A stretch of DNA of 64,000 nucleotides. It comes from Bacillus pumilus (lineage in GTDB: Bacteria > Bacillota > Bacilli > Bacillales > Bacillaceae). The first letter of the stretch is position 1. Each line of letters begins with the position of its first letter. Below are positions 25,276 to 33,670 of this stretch, piece after piece. Under the pieces are notes generated by a model. It was not told where the DNA came from. It saw nothing but the letters and a program-made list of their open reading frames with translations, and ran no database searches. The stretch is taken from positions 372,001 to 436,000 of the forward strand of contig NZ_CP046128.1 in assembly GCF_038738535.1 (NCBI RefSeq). The letters are read 5' to 3'. The translations under genes and the position numbers were made by a program.

Positions 25276-25297
25276 ATTTTCCATTATAATGGAAAAT
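25276..25297. promoter_or_regulatory. Perfect 22-bp palindrome upstream of bacteriocin operon (operator candidate)
   Basis: The core TTTTCCATTATAATGGAAAA (25277-25296) is a perfect inverted repeat and the next base pair on each side also matches. It lies about 80 bp before the precursor start and just upstream of the -10 elements. There is no T tract, so it is more likely a dimeric-regulator site than a terminator. The operon encodes no regulator of its own. Confidence 0.6.
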
Positions 25298-25534
25298 TTA
25301 GATTTATTTTGATGAAATAACAGGACTGATGGCGAATTTATTCAGAAAATAACACCTCATAAACTTGTATTTTATTAATTTGATAATGATAATACTTCAG
25401 TAACTATCTATGAAGTGCGAAGTAAATAGAACCATTATGTAATTCTAACTATTTTGTTACAATATTTCTCGCTTGGATAAATAGAGGAAGGTGCATTGAC
25501 CTGACAAGCAATCAACACTTCATCAGACATTAAA
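25298..25534. other. Non-coding spacer between bacteriocin promoter and ycxC terminator
   Basis: About 240 nt of A+T-rich DNA. I see no convincing gene here. GATAATGATAAT at 25382-25393 matches the first twelve bases of the Fur box, but the rest does not follow it. The spacer probably marks the right boundary of the bacteriocin insertion. Confidence 0.5.
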
Positions 25535-25567
25535 AAAAAGCGGTCCTCGTTTGAGAGACCGCTTTTT
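25535..25567 (-). terminator. Rho-independent terminator of ycxC
   Basis: AAAAAGCGGTC (25535-25545) and GACCGCTTTTT (25557-25567) form an 11-bp stem around 11 nt. The minus-strand transcript continues into a T run. Confidence 0.9.
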
Positions 25568-25568
25568 C

Positions 25569-26483
25569 TTATGAATTCCGCTTCTTCACTACATTCCCGC
25601 CAATCACTCCGCCAATAACCAGCACACCTCCGATGAGATGATACCAATCGATTGTTTCATGTAAAATGAGAACCCCAGCGGCGACCGTAATAAACGCAGA
25701 TAAATTGTTAAAGATGCTGACCTTTGCCGCTTCAAGCTGAGAGAGGGCATAGTTGGATAAATATGCCGTGAGAAGTGAAGAAAGAATGCCTAAAAAGAGC
25801 ATTGACCATACAAAGGATGCTTGTGTAAATGGGCTGAAAAATTGCGGCATTGTCCCGTTGACCGAATGCCGAATGAGCGCAGCGGCATTGAAGAAGACAA
25901 ACCCAAAGAATGTCATCACGAAGGTGAGTTCAATCACATGGAAGCGCCGTGTAATCACCCGGGCAAATACACTATATGCACTGGAGGATAAGGCTGAAAG
26001 CAATATCAGCACATAGCCGATCATGTGTGAATGCTTTACATCAATTCCTTTCATAACAAAGAGAAGCATCACCCCGCACACAGAAAGAATGGTAAACAGC
26101 ACTTGTATCCATGTCGCGCGTTCCTTTAAAAACCACGCGGCCAGCACCATCGTCAGAATGGGAATCGTTGCCTGGATAATACCAGCCTCTGACGAAGAGG
26201 TATACATCAGCCCCCATACTTGAAAAGCAAAAAACAACACAGGGTAAAGCAAGGAAAACGGTACGATGTAGAGAAGATCACGCCATTGAATAGAGAGACG
26301 GTTCTTCTTTCGTAAAAATGGATACAGCAATAGTGCGGCTGCAAAAGAAATCGTAAAGCGGTGTGCCAATAAATCGATCGGATTTGCTGATTCTAATGCA
26401 ATTTTGACAAACAAAAATGAAAAACCAATAATCGTGGCGTAGCCTATCGCGGCAGCATACGCTTTCTGTTTTGAAATGTTCAC
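25569..26483 (-). CDS. ycxC: EamA/DMT-family transporter YcxC
   Basis: About 304 aa with ten membrane segments in two EamA repeats (PIDLLAHRFTISFAAALLL, then SQLEAAKVSIFNNLSAFITV near the end). This family exports metabolites or amino acids; the substrate of YcxC is unknown. GTG 26483 is preferred: AAGGAG lies 7 nt upstream, while the longer ATG at 26510 has no site and would make that Shine-Dalgarno coding. It is divergent from the MocR regulator ycxD, as in B. subtilis, and is its likely target. ycxA and ycxB, expected between srfAD and ycxC, are absent and replaced by the bacteriocin operon. Confidence 0.87.
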   Translation of the reverse strand: MNISKQKAYAAAIGYATIIGFSFLFVKIALESANPIDLLAHRFTISFAAALLLYPFLRKKNRLSIQWRDLLYIVPFSLLYPVLFFAFQVWGLMYTSSSEAGIIQATIPILTMVLAAWFLKERATWIQVLFTILSVCGVMLLFVMKGIDVKHSHMIGYVLILLSALSSSAYSVFARVITRRFHVIELTFVMTFFGFVFFNAAALIRHSVNGTMPQFFSPFTQASFVWSMLFLGILSSLLTAYLSNYALSQLEAAKVSIFNNLSAFITVAAGVLILHETIDWYHLIGGVLVIGGVIGGNVVKKRNS

Positions 26484-26588
26484 AAGTTGACTCCTTACAC
26501 GAGCATGCATGCTTCAGATGAATTGACCGGTTCTGTTCTTCTATCGTAATCGGATCATCTAAGGTGTACAATAAGAGAACATGATATC

Positions 26589-26600
26589 TGTACCGGTACA
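26589..26600. promoter_or_regulatory. 12-bp palindrome before ycxD (likely MocR autoregulatory site)
   Basis: TGTACCGGTACA is a perfect palindrome directly before the AGGAGG site (26601-26606) of ycxD. A half copy (GTGTACA, 26564-26570) overlaps a TACAAT -10-like hexamer (26567-26572) 20 bp upstream. The spacing by two helical turns suits binding by the YcxD dimer between ycxD and ycxC. Confidence 0.5.
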
Positions 26601-26613
26601 AGGAGGAAGCGGT

Positions 26614-27951
26614 GTGAGGAAATATGATCAGCTTATTCTCAGCTTAAAAGAGAAAATGGCGTCTGGTGAATACAGTGCTGGCATGAAGATCCCTTCCATT
26701 CGCCATTTAGCAACTCAATATGCAGTGAGTAAAAGCACTGTCATCAAAGCGCTGGCTACATTAGAACGTGAACATCTGCTGTATTCTGTAGAAAGAAGCG
26801 GCTATTATGTTGTGAAAACGAAGCAGTCGGCGGGCAAACAGGACAGCACATGGATTGATTTTGCTTCATCTGCACCTGATCCCGTCGTGTTTCCATATGT
26901 CGATTTCCAGCACTGCATCAACCAAGCCATTGATTTGTATCAAAATGACTTGTTTATTTACGGCACAGCCAACGGATTACCATCGCTGCTTCCAGTCATT
27001 TCTAAGCGATTAATGGATTATCAAGTATTTGCAAATCCAGAACAGATCGTCATGACCTCTGGTATTCAGCTGGCGTTATCCATTTTAAGCACCATTCCTT
27101 TTCCGAATGGAAAACAGACCATACTAGTCGAACAGCCTGGCTATCACCTATACCTCCAATATTTAGAGAAAAATCAACTGCCCGTGCGGGGGATTCAGCG
27201 GACGGAAAAGGGAATTGATCTTCAGGAATTGGAGCGTATCTTTCGAGAAGAGGAGATTCGTTTTTTCTATACGATGCCAAGGTTTCAAAACCCGCTTGGA
27301 ACGAGCTTGTCAAAACAGGAGAAAAAAGCGATTGCAGCTCTTGCCGAGAAATATGATGTCTATATCGTTGAAGATGATTATATAGCCGATTTAGAATTCG
27401 ATGCAAAAAGAGACCCGATCTATTCATACGATCAGGCGGGTAAGGTCATTTATTTAAAGAGCTTCTCCAAAATTATCTTTCCGGGACTTCGAACAGGAGC
27501 AGTCGTTTTACCTGAGGAACTGATTGGACCTTTTAGTGAACACAAACGGCTCATTGACATCGACAGCTCCATGCTGTCACAGGCAGCCTTAGAAATATAT
27601 TTAAAAAGTGGGATGTTTGAACGGCATCGAGAAAGAATGCAGACAACCTATCGCAACCGATCCAAACAGCTGGTGACTTGTCTGAAAAATGATCAAATCG
27701 CTTATCAACTGGGAGAAGAGGGGCCAGCTACTCATACACATGTACGTGTCGATCGGTCGATTCCGATGAATCAGCTCATTCAGCACCTAAAAAAGGAATC
27801 TGTTTCCATTCAGTCAATCGACCGCCATTACCTGTCAACCCATCAAAAAGACCCCATTCTTCAGCTGAACATCTGGCATGTGAAAGAAGAGCAAATCACA
27901 CGTGGAGTCGATTTGCTAAAGACAGCATTTCAGCAAATTGGGCGATATTAA
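26614..27951 (+). CDS. ycxD: MocR/GabR-family transcriptional regulator YcxD
   Basis: About 445 aa. A GntR winged helix (IPSIRHLATQYAVSKSTVIKALATLE) is fused to a fold-type I aminotransferase domain with the PLP lysine in YLKSFSKIIFPGLRTG. Such proteins sense PLP-bound amines and control a neighbouring gene, here probably ycxC. GTG 26614 has AGGAGG 7 nt before it; ATG 26581 has none, and its extra codons run through the palindrome and ribosome-binding site. Its end overlaps the end of convergent sfp by 4 nt, with no terminator between them. Confidence 0.88.
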   Translation: MRKYDQLILSLKEKMASGEYSAGMKIPSIRHLATQYAVSKSTVIKALATLEREHLLYSVERSGYYVVKTKQSAGKQDSTWIDFASSAPDPVVFPYVDFQHCINQAIDLYQNDLFIYGTANGLPSLLPVISKRLMDYQVFANPEQIVMTSGIQLALSILSTIPFPNGKQTILVEQPGYHLYLQYLEKNQLPVRGIQRTEKGIDLQELERIFREEEIRFFYTMPRFQNPLGTSLSKQEKKAIAALAEKYDVYIVEDDYIADLEFDAKRDPIYSYDQAGKVIYLKSFSKIIFPGLRTGAVVLPEELIGPFSEHKRLIDIDSSMLSQAALEIYLKSGMFERHRERMQTTYRNRSKQLVTCLKNDQIAYQLGEEGPATHTHVRVDRSIPMNQLIQHLKKESVSIQSIDRHYLSTHQKDPILQLNIWHVKEEQITRGVDLLKTAFQQIGRY

Positions 27952-28640
27952 AGGCGGGACAGCACATCTCTGCAAGAGAGTATCTCAACACTTTCAGCCG
28001 CAGCAGGCTTTCGTGTGCACACCGCCATTTGGTAGGCAGGATCGAGTGAGTATGTTTGAACAAAGCAGGGCGCTTCATGATCAGGTAATATCAACGTCGC
28101 CAGTCCATCCTCTGACAGACGGGCTGTAAAGGACGAAAGACCATAAGATAATCCCTTTCCAGTCAGCTTGATAAAGGCCTCCTTCATTGACCATAAATGA
28201 AAGAAGTAGGCTTCCTGCCGTTCTGCCGGTTGTGAAAGTAAATCCTCATACTCATCTGCTGAAAAAAATCGTTTAGCAATCGCTAGATCAATCGGTTTGA
28301 TCTCCTCAATATCAATACCTACAGGTGCATCATCTATTGCGCATACGACCCAATCACCAGAGTGAGAAAGATTAAAGTGAAAAGAAGGAATGTGCCGGAC
28401 GAAAGGCTTGCCGTTGCCCTCTGTTGCAAAAACGATTTGATCAATAGGCAGATCGTACATATCATGGATCATTTGACGAACCAGCACCTCACCTAACAGG
28501 GTCCTTCTTGCATCGACCAAAAAACGAAAGCGCTCAGCCGCAGCACGCTTTGCAGGTGATACAAAAGGTTTCAGGCAATCGATTTGTTGTCGTGCACCTA
28601 TTTCATCTAAGTGTAGTAATTGGATAGCAAATATCTTCAT
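27948..28640 (-). CDS. sfp: 4'-phosphopantetheinyl transferase Sfp
   Basis: A 230-aa enzyme that transfers phosphopantetheine from CoA to the carrier-domain serines of NRPSs. The metal-binding GIDIEE is at 108-113 and WSMKEAFIK, with its catalytic Glu and Lys, at 150-158, followed by GKGLSYGLSSF. The start at 28640 (MKIFAIQ) matches Sfp; GAGG lies 6 nt upstream and extension to 28715 adds a non-conserved peptide. The reading frame is complete, unlike the truncated allele of B. subtilis 168. The window shows three carrier domains in the depsipeptide line before the last module, four in total, plus one in srfAC, all depending on such an enzyme. Confidence 0.95.
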   Translation of the reverse strand: MKIFAIQLLHLDEIGARQQIDCLKPFVSPAKRAAAERFRFLVDARRTLLGEVLVRQMIHDMYDLPIDQIVFATEGNGKPFVRHIPSFHFNLSHSGDWVVCAIDDAPVGIDIEEIKPIDLAIAKRFFSADEYEDLLSQPAERQEAYFFHLWSMKEAFIKLTGKGLSYGLSSFTARLSEDGLATLILPDHEAPCFVQTYSLDPAYQMAVCTRKPAAAESVEILSCRDVLSRL

Positions 28641-28796
28641 AACGAACCTCAATTTTTTACATTGATTGTAACATTGGAGAGCGCTGGGAAAAAGGGAAAC
28701 AGGCCTCCTTTTCACTGAAAGCCTAAAATGACAGATGTAGGCTTATTTCATCTTATGAATATAAGAAAAATCTGTTTATTTATTTCAGCACAAGAA

Positions 28797-28822
28797 AAGC
28801 CATTCTTTTTGTAGAATGGCTT
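28797..28822 (-). terminator. Probable terminator of yczE
   Basis: AAGCCATTCT (28797-28806) pairs with AGAATGGCTT (28813-28822) around 6 nt just past the yczE stop. The minus-strand T tract after the stem is short (TTTTCTTG). Confidence 0.75.
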
Positions 28823-28826
28823 GTTC

Positions 28827-29477
28827 TTATCTGATAAGCGTTTGAACAGGTTTCTCTGCTGTTTTAGTAATAAGCAGCTGCAGGAGCCGTGTAGACTGCG
28901 GCAAGGAGAAACGAAGGACGATACCTGTAAAAATAGCAGTCAGAATCGTGCCAATGCCAATCGGTCCGCCGAGCATCCATGCAAATAAAAGCACTGTTAA
29001 CTCAATGCCATTTCGAACCCACTGCACGTTCAATCCTGTTTTCGCTGAGATGAGCAGCATTAATGAATCTCTTGGCCCGGCGCCAAGATTGGCTGAGACA
29101 TAAATGCCAACACCATACCCTGATACCACAACGCCTGTAATAAACACATATAAAGCGGGTAAATACCCATGTGGTGCAGGCAATACCGCATTAAAGAAAT
29201 CTATAAACACGCCAATCAGCACCATGTTCAGTAATGCGCCGATCTTTGGAAATGATTTCGTAAAAACAGAAGTCAGTGTCACAATCAGTGCACCAATAAT
29301 GATGGACCACTGTCCAATCGTGAGTCCAAAGTGCTGAAACAGTCCGTAGTGGAAAGCGTCCCAAGGACCAATCCCAAGAATCTTTCCTTTCACTGTCAGC
29401 GATAATCCAAAAGCTAGTACGATCAATCCAACAAAATAAAAAAACCAACGTAAAAGATGTTCCCGCTTCAAAAGCAT
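28827..29477 (-). CDS. yczE: YczE/YyaS-family membrane protein
   Basis: About 216 aa with five to six membrane segments; GIGPWDAFHYGLFQHFGLT near the start and NLGAGPRDSLMLL in the middle are typical of YczE. In B. subtilis yczE lies next to sfp and has been linked to lipopeptide production (YczE is required for full bacillomycin output in B. velezensis), but its activity is unknown. ATG 29477 sits almost on the AAGGG site; a TTG two codons later (29471) has better spacing and may be the actual start. Confidence 0.87.
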   Translation of the reverse strand: MLLKREHLLRWFFYFVGLIVLAFGLSLTVKGKILGIGPWDAFHYGLFQHFGLTIGQWSIIIGALIVTLTSVFTKSFPKIGALLNMVLIGVFIDFFNAVLPAPHGYLPALYVFITGVVVSGYGVGIYVSANLGAGPRDSLMLLISAKTGLNVQWVRNGIELTVLLFAWMLGGPIGIGTILTAIFTGIVLRFSLPQSTRLLQLLITKTAEKPVQTLIR

Positions 29478-29574
29478 TCCCTTCTTTCTTAAACACTCGA
29501 ATTCAATCGTAACATACTCCCACGCCCCTTTAAATGGCTTTGCTCAATTGTAATCGCTTACTTTTAAAAATATG

Positions 29575-29613
29575 AAAAAAGGCTGCTCTCATCTCATGAG
29601 AACAGCCTTTTTT
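29575..29613 (-). terminator. Terminator of tcyABC operon
   Basis: A-tract 29575-29580, then GGCTG (29581-29585) with CAGCC (29603-29607) and inner TCTCAT/ATGAGA closing a 3-nt loop. T/A tracts flank both sides. Confidence 0.9.
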
Positions 29614-29615
29614 CA

Positions 29616-30359
29616 TCATACTGGATTCAAAATCCGGTTTAAGAATTGTTTTGTTCGTTCTTCCTTCGGTCGTTTGAAGATTTCTTCCGGAGGGCCTTGT
29701 TCGACGATGACGCCGCCATCAATAAAAATCACTTCGTCTGCCACTTCTTGGGCAAACTTGATTTCATGTGTGACCACTGCCATGGTCCAGCCTTCTTTCG
29801 CTAGATCCTTCATGACCTTTAAGACTTCCCCGACAAGCTCAGGGTCAAGTGCAGAGGTTGGTTCATCAAAAAGCATGAGCTCTGGCTGAATGGCAAGTGC
29901 ACGGGCAATCCCGACACGCTGCTTTTGACCGCCTGACAGCTGGAATGGATACAGATCTTTTTTATCTTCAAGACCGACCTTTTGCAAGAGCTGGATGGCT
30001 TCTTTTCGAACCGTTTCCTTCGGACGGCGCTGTACTTGAACAGGACCTTCCATCACATTTTCAAGCACTGTGCGGTGTGGGAACAGGTGATAATCCTGAA
30101 ACACCATTCCTGATTTCCTGCGAAGCTTCAGCAGGTCAGCTGATTTATTTTTTTTCGAAAAATCTATCGAGAAATCATCGAAGGTAAAGGAGCCGCCATT
30201 TGGCGTTTCAAGTGCATTTAAACAGCGAAGCATCGTTGTTTTTCCTGAACCTGATGGACCGAGAATGGCCACAACCTGCCCTTTGTTGATTGTAAAATCT
30301 ATTGACTTTAAAATCTCATTTTCACCAAAGGATTTCTTTAGACCTTTGACTGTTAGCAT
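29616..30359 (-). CDS. tcyC: Cystine ABC importer ATPase TcyC
   Basis: A 247-aa polar amino-acid transporter ATPase. Walker A is GPSGSGKTT, the signature LSGGQKQR and Walker [15 protein letters not shown]. It powers uptake of L-cystine with TcyA and TcyB; the tcyABC order beside yczE is as in B. subtilis. GGAGGG lies 7 nt before the ATG. It is the last gene of the three-gene minus-strand operon. Confidence 0.9.
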   Translation of the reverse strand: MLTVKGLKKSFGENEILKSIDFTINKGQVVAILGPSGSGKTTMLRCLNALETPNGGSFTFDDFSIDFSKKNKSADLLKLRRKSGMVFQDYHLFPHRTVLENVMEGPVQVQRRPKETVRKEAIQLLQKVGLEDKKDLYPFQLSGGQKQRVGIARALAIQPELMLFDEPTSALDPELVGEVLKVMKDLAKEGWTMAVVTHEIKFAQEVADEVIFIDGGVIVEQGPPEEIFKRPKEERTKQFLNRILNPV

Positions 30360-30371
30360 GTCGTTCCCTCC

Positions 30372-31064
30372 TTACCTTGCGACATATCGATCAAGTCGTT
30401 TTTCAATTTGATGCTGAACGAGCGATAGAATGAAGCAGAATACCCAATAGATCAGGGCTGCTTCCATATAAATGAACAATATCTGATCCAAGTTCGCTGC
30501 AGCAATTTCCTGAGACTTACGGAAAAGCTCTGCCACGAGGATTTGGGAGGCAAGAGATGTATCCTTCACCAAACTAATGAATGAATTAGATAGCGGCGGA
30601 ATCGATACACGCACAGCCTGCGGTAAAATGACGCGGACGAGTGTTTTACGATGCGTCATCCCGATCGAATAACCAGCTTCCCATTGTCCTTTTGGAACAG
30701 ACAGGACGGATGCACGGATAATTTCCGACGCATACGCACCTACGTTTAATGAAAAAGCAATAATGGCACTTGGATATGGATCCAGTGTGATATTAAATGT
30801 CGGAAAGAAATAGAAAATAATAAACAATTGCACAAAAAGCGGCGTTCCGCGAACGGCCGACACATAGATGGAGAAAATCCATCTGAGGGCTTTGATTTTA
30901 GACATTCTAGCAAGAGCTGTCACAAGCGCGATAAAAATACCAATGATAAAGGCAATGATGGCGAGGGGAATTGTATAATAAATCCCCTGCATCACCATTG
31001 GCCAAAAAGATTGCTGAAGAAGATCCCAAGGAATGACGACTCCCAGGGTATTACTTTGTAACAT
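30372..31064 (-). CDS. tcyB: Cystine ABC importer permease TcyB
   Basis: About 230 aa, a HisM-type permease with about five membrane segments and the EAA loop (EAGYSIGMTHRKTLVRVILPQA). It forms the membrane channel of the TcyABC cystine importer. The ATG at 31064 is preferred; upstream in-frame TTG and GTG codons (31073, 31070) are possible. Its start overlaps the end of tcyA by 14 nt and its end is 12 nt from tcyC, so the three are translated from one message. Confidence 0.9.
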   Translation of the reverse strand: MLQSNTLGVVIPWDLLQQSFWPMVMQGIYYTIPLAIIAFIIGIFIALVTALARMSKIKALRWIFSIYVSAVRGTPLFVQLFIIFYFFPTFNITLDPYPSAIIAFSLNVGAYASEIIRASVLSVPKGQWEAGYSIGMTHRKTLVRVILPQAVRVSIPPLSNSFISLVKDTSLASQILVAELFRKSQEIAAANLDQILFIYMEAALIYWVFCFILSLVQHQIEKRLDRYVAR

Positions 31065-31866
31065 CTTCACCAAACCATTTCTTAGAAATCTTTGCGAGTG
31101 TACCGTCTTTTTTCATTTCTTTTAATGCGCCATTCACTTTGTCAACGACTTCGCCGCTGCCTTTTCTGAATGCAAAGTAAGTTTCTTGAGGATCTCCTGT
31201 TTCAAATGCAACTTTTAGGTTTTTGTTACCGCTTGTTTTCAAGTAATTCAATACAGCCAGCTTGTCATTGAACGTCAGATCAGCACGTCCTTGCTGAATC
31301 AATTGAATGGATTGTGCAAGACCTTCAACGCCTTCAATTTTAGCACCAGCATCTGTTGCTAGCTTATTGTAGTTACTCGTTAATGATTGTGCTGCTTTTT
31401 TGCCTTTTACATCAGATAGTTTCTTGATGTCGTTGTTATCTGATTTTGTCACAACAATGGCTTGAGACGTTGTGTATTTGTCAGAGAACTCATATTGATT
31501 TTCACGTCCAGTTTTACCAACTTGGTTCGCTACCACGTCAAAACGTTTTGAATTCAGTCCAGCAAACATGCTGTCCCATTGTGTTTCTTTGAATTCAGGT
31601 TTTAAGTCAAGTCGTTTTGCTACTTCTGTGATGACTTCTACATCGTAGCCAGTTAATTTATCTGTCTTTTTGTCATGGAATGTGAAAGGAGCATAAGTAC
31701 CCTCTGTTCCGATCGTCAGAACACCTTTATCCTGAATGGATTTCCAAAGGTCACCTGATTCCTTAGACCCAGATTGTTTATTCGCGTTGTCGCTTGCACC
31801 AGATCCACATGCCGTGATCAATGCAACACAAGCGCCTAACATAATGGCAAAGAACATTTTTTTCAT
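31051..31866 (-). CDS. tcyA: Cystine-binding lipoprotein TcyA
   Basis: About 271 aa. A basic start and hydrophobic run lead to the lipobox LITAC (Cys20), so the mature protein is lipid-anchored outside the membrane. The rest is a family 3 solute-binding protein (LTIGTEGTYAPFTFHD, then DVVANQVG). It delivers cystine to TcyB/TcyC. ATG 31866 has GTGGGG upstream; GTG 31878 overlaps that site. In B. subtilis this system belongs to the CymR cysteine regulon; I could not place a CymR site by eye. Confidence 0.9.
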   Translation of the reverse strand: MKKMFFAIMLGACVALITACGSGASDNANKQSGSKESGDLWKSIQDKGVLTIGTEGTYAPFTFHDKKTDKLTGYDVEVITEVAKRLDLKPEFKETQWDSMFAGLNSKRFDVVANQVGKTGRENQYEFSDKYTTSQAIVVTKSDNNDIKKLSDVKGKKAAQSLTSNYNKLATDAGAKIEGVEGLAQSIQLIQQGRADLTFNDKLAVLNYLKTSGNKNLKVAFETGDPQETYFAFRKGSGEVVDKVNGALKEMKKDGTLAKISKKWFGEDVTK

Positions 31867-32191
31867 TTTATTCCCCACTTTTCTTGTTGGTATTTACAAC
31901 ATATGATCTTACAGAGAAGCAACCTAAAAGTAAAGCATTTGAAACTAGCTTGAGCGAATCTCACCAACTTTATGCCCGCAACCCATTTCTTTCAAACCTC
32001 TCACGTCTATAAAGCCTATCATCTTTTATTTGTGCGAACATTACTAAAATAAAGACTTTGTGACAGTGACCATAGAAGGAAGAATATTTATTATAAAAGA
32101 TGTATAATTAGTAGGTTGTTTTGAAAATGGAATGAATCACATGGAGACATGTTTTGATAACTGAGCATCTTAGAAGAAGGAGGGCATCATT
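31867..32191. promoter_or_regulatory. Divergent control region between tcyA and the amino-acid permease
   Basis: 325 nt without a gene. It must hold the tcyABC promoter (minus strand) and the permease promoter; TATAAT at 32103-32108 is the best -10 for the latter, with no clear -35. I see no riboswitch or T-box consensus. Confidence 0.45.
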
Positions 32192-33625
32192 GTGGATGTT
32201 GGACAAAATCAGCCCGAACAACTGAAAAGGGCGATGACCTCCCGCCATTTATTTATGATTTCACTTGGCGGTGTCATTGGGACAGGCTTTTTCTTAGGAA
32301 CGGGCTATACGATTGGACAAGCAGGGCCAGTTGGAGCCGTTCTTTCTTATATTGTGGGCGGATTGATTATGTATTTAACCATGCTCTGTCTTGGAGAGTT
32401 GTCGGTCGCACTTCCTGTGTCGGGGTCGTTTCATACGTATGCGACGAAATTTGTCAGCCCTGCAGCGGGTTTTGCTGTCGGCTGGATTTATTGGCTTGGC
32501 TGGGCGGCAACGGTCGCCCTAGAATTCTTATCAGCAGGACAGCTGATGAGGCGCTGGCTCCCGCAAGTGGATGTGTGGATTTGGTGTCTCATATTTGGAC
32601 TGTGTCTTTTCTTATTAAATGCCCGATCGGCGAAAGCGTTCGGGGAGTCGGAGTTTTTCTTTTCAACCATTAAGATTATTGCGATTTTACTCTTTATAGG
32701 TGTAGGCGGAGCGGCGATGTTTGGTTTTATTGAAACAACGAGCGGAGAACCTGCCCCTTACTTCAGTCATTTTGTGAGTGATGGTTTGTTTCCAAATGGA
32801 TTGCTCGCCGTTGTGGTCACGATGATCACCGTGAACTTTTCATTCCAAGGAACAGAGCTGATCGGGATTGCAGCAGGAGAAAGTGAAAACCCTGAGAAAG
32901 CCGTTCCTCGTTCGATTCATCAGACTGTTTGGCGTACACTCGTCTTTTTCGTCTTATCAATCTTCGTCTTAGCGGGTATGGTGCCTTGGAAGGAAGCGAG
33001 TGTGCTGCAAAGTCCATTTGTTACTGTATTTGAGAGAACGGGAATTCCTTTTGCGGCAGACATCATGAACTTTGTCATTATCATCGCTTTATTATCTGTT
33101 GCCAACTCTGGCTTGTATGCATCGACGAGAATGCTGTATTCCTTATCGAAGGAAGGAATGGCAGGAAAAGCATTTAGACGCGTGAATCAGCGCGGTATTC
33201 CGATGAATGCCTTACTGCTCACGTTCCTGTTTACAGGGATTTCGCTATTATCCGGGTTCTTTGCAGAGAAAACAGTATTTGCCTGGATCGTGTCCATTGC
33301 CGGCATGAGTGCCCAGACTGGCTGGATCACCATTACATTATCACAGATGCTTTTCCGCAGAAGATATCTTAAAGCAGGCGGAAAGCTGGAAAACTTAAAA
33401 TTTAAAACCCCTCTCTATCCGGTTCTGCCAATTATTGCGATTACACTCAACACAATCGTTTTAATCAGCCTTGCCTTTGATAAGGAACAGCGCATTGGGT
33501 TATATGTCGGCGTCCCTCTCATGATCATTGGGTATGTCGTCTATCACCGCTATGTGAAAAAGCATCAGGCGAAAAGTGAACCGCTTAAGCTGCAAATTCA
33601 TGGAGATGATGAGATTCGGTTTTAA
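32192..33625 (+). CDS. Amino-acid permease (APC superfamily, AAT family)
   Basis: 477 aa with 12 predicted membrane segments and the family opening (RAMTSRHLFMISLGGVIGTGFFLGTGYTI). It is a proton-coupled amino-acid importer; the substrate cannot be read from sequence. GTG 32192 follows AAGGAGGG at good spacing. This gene is not part of the B. subtilis tcy-yclF interval as I recall it, so it is probably a lineage-specific addition. It is convergent with yclF and shares its terminator. Confidence 0.87.
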   Translation: MDVGQNQPEQLKRAMTSRHLFMISLGGVIGTGFFLGTGYTIGQAGPVGAVLSYIVGGLIMYLTMLCLGELSVALPVSGSFHTYATKFVSPAAGFAVGWIYWLGWAATVALEFLSAGQLMRRWLPQVDVWIWCLIFGLCLFLLNARSAKAFGESEFFFSTIKIIAILLFIGVGGAAMFGFIETTSGEPAPYFSHFVSDGLFPNGLLAVVVTMITVNFSFQGTELIGIAAGESENPEKAVPRSIHQTVWRTLVFFVLSIFVLAGMVPWKEASVLQSPFVTVFERTGIPFAADIMNFVIIIALLSVANSGLYASTRMLYSLSKEGMAGKAFRRVNQRGIPMNALLLTFLFTGISLLSGFFAEKTVFAWIVSIAGMSAQTGWITITLSQMLFRRRYLKAGGKLENLKFKTPLYPVLPIIAITLNTIVLISLAFDKEQRIGLYVGVPLMIIGYVVYHRYVKKHQAKSEPLKLQIHGDDEIRF

Positions 33626-33631
33626 ACGATG

Positions 33632-33668
33632 AAAAAGAAGCCAACCCAATCGGGAGGCTTCTTTTTTT
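33632..33668. terminator. Bidirectional terminator between permease and yclF
   Basis: AAAAAGAAGCC (33632-33642) and GGCTTCTTTTT (33656-33666) form an 11-bp stem with a 13-nt loop and T runs in both directions. Confidence 0.92.
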
Positions 33669-33670
33669 AT

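Noticed and set aside
31867..31878. Start of tcyA at GTG 31878
   Set aside because: It overlaps the GTGGGG ribosome-binding region; ATG 31866 gives a normal lipoprotein signal.
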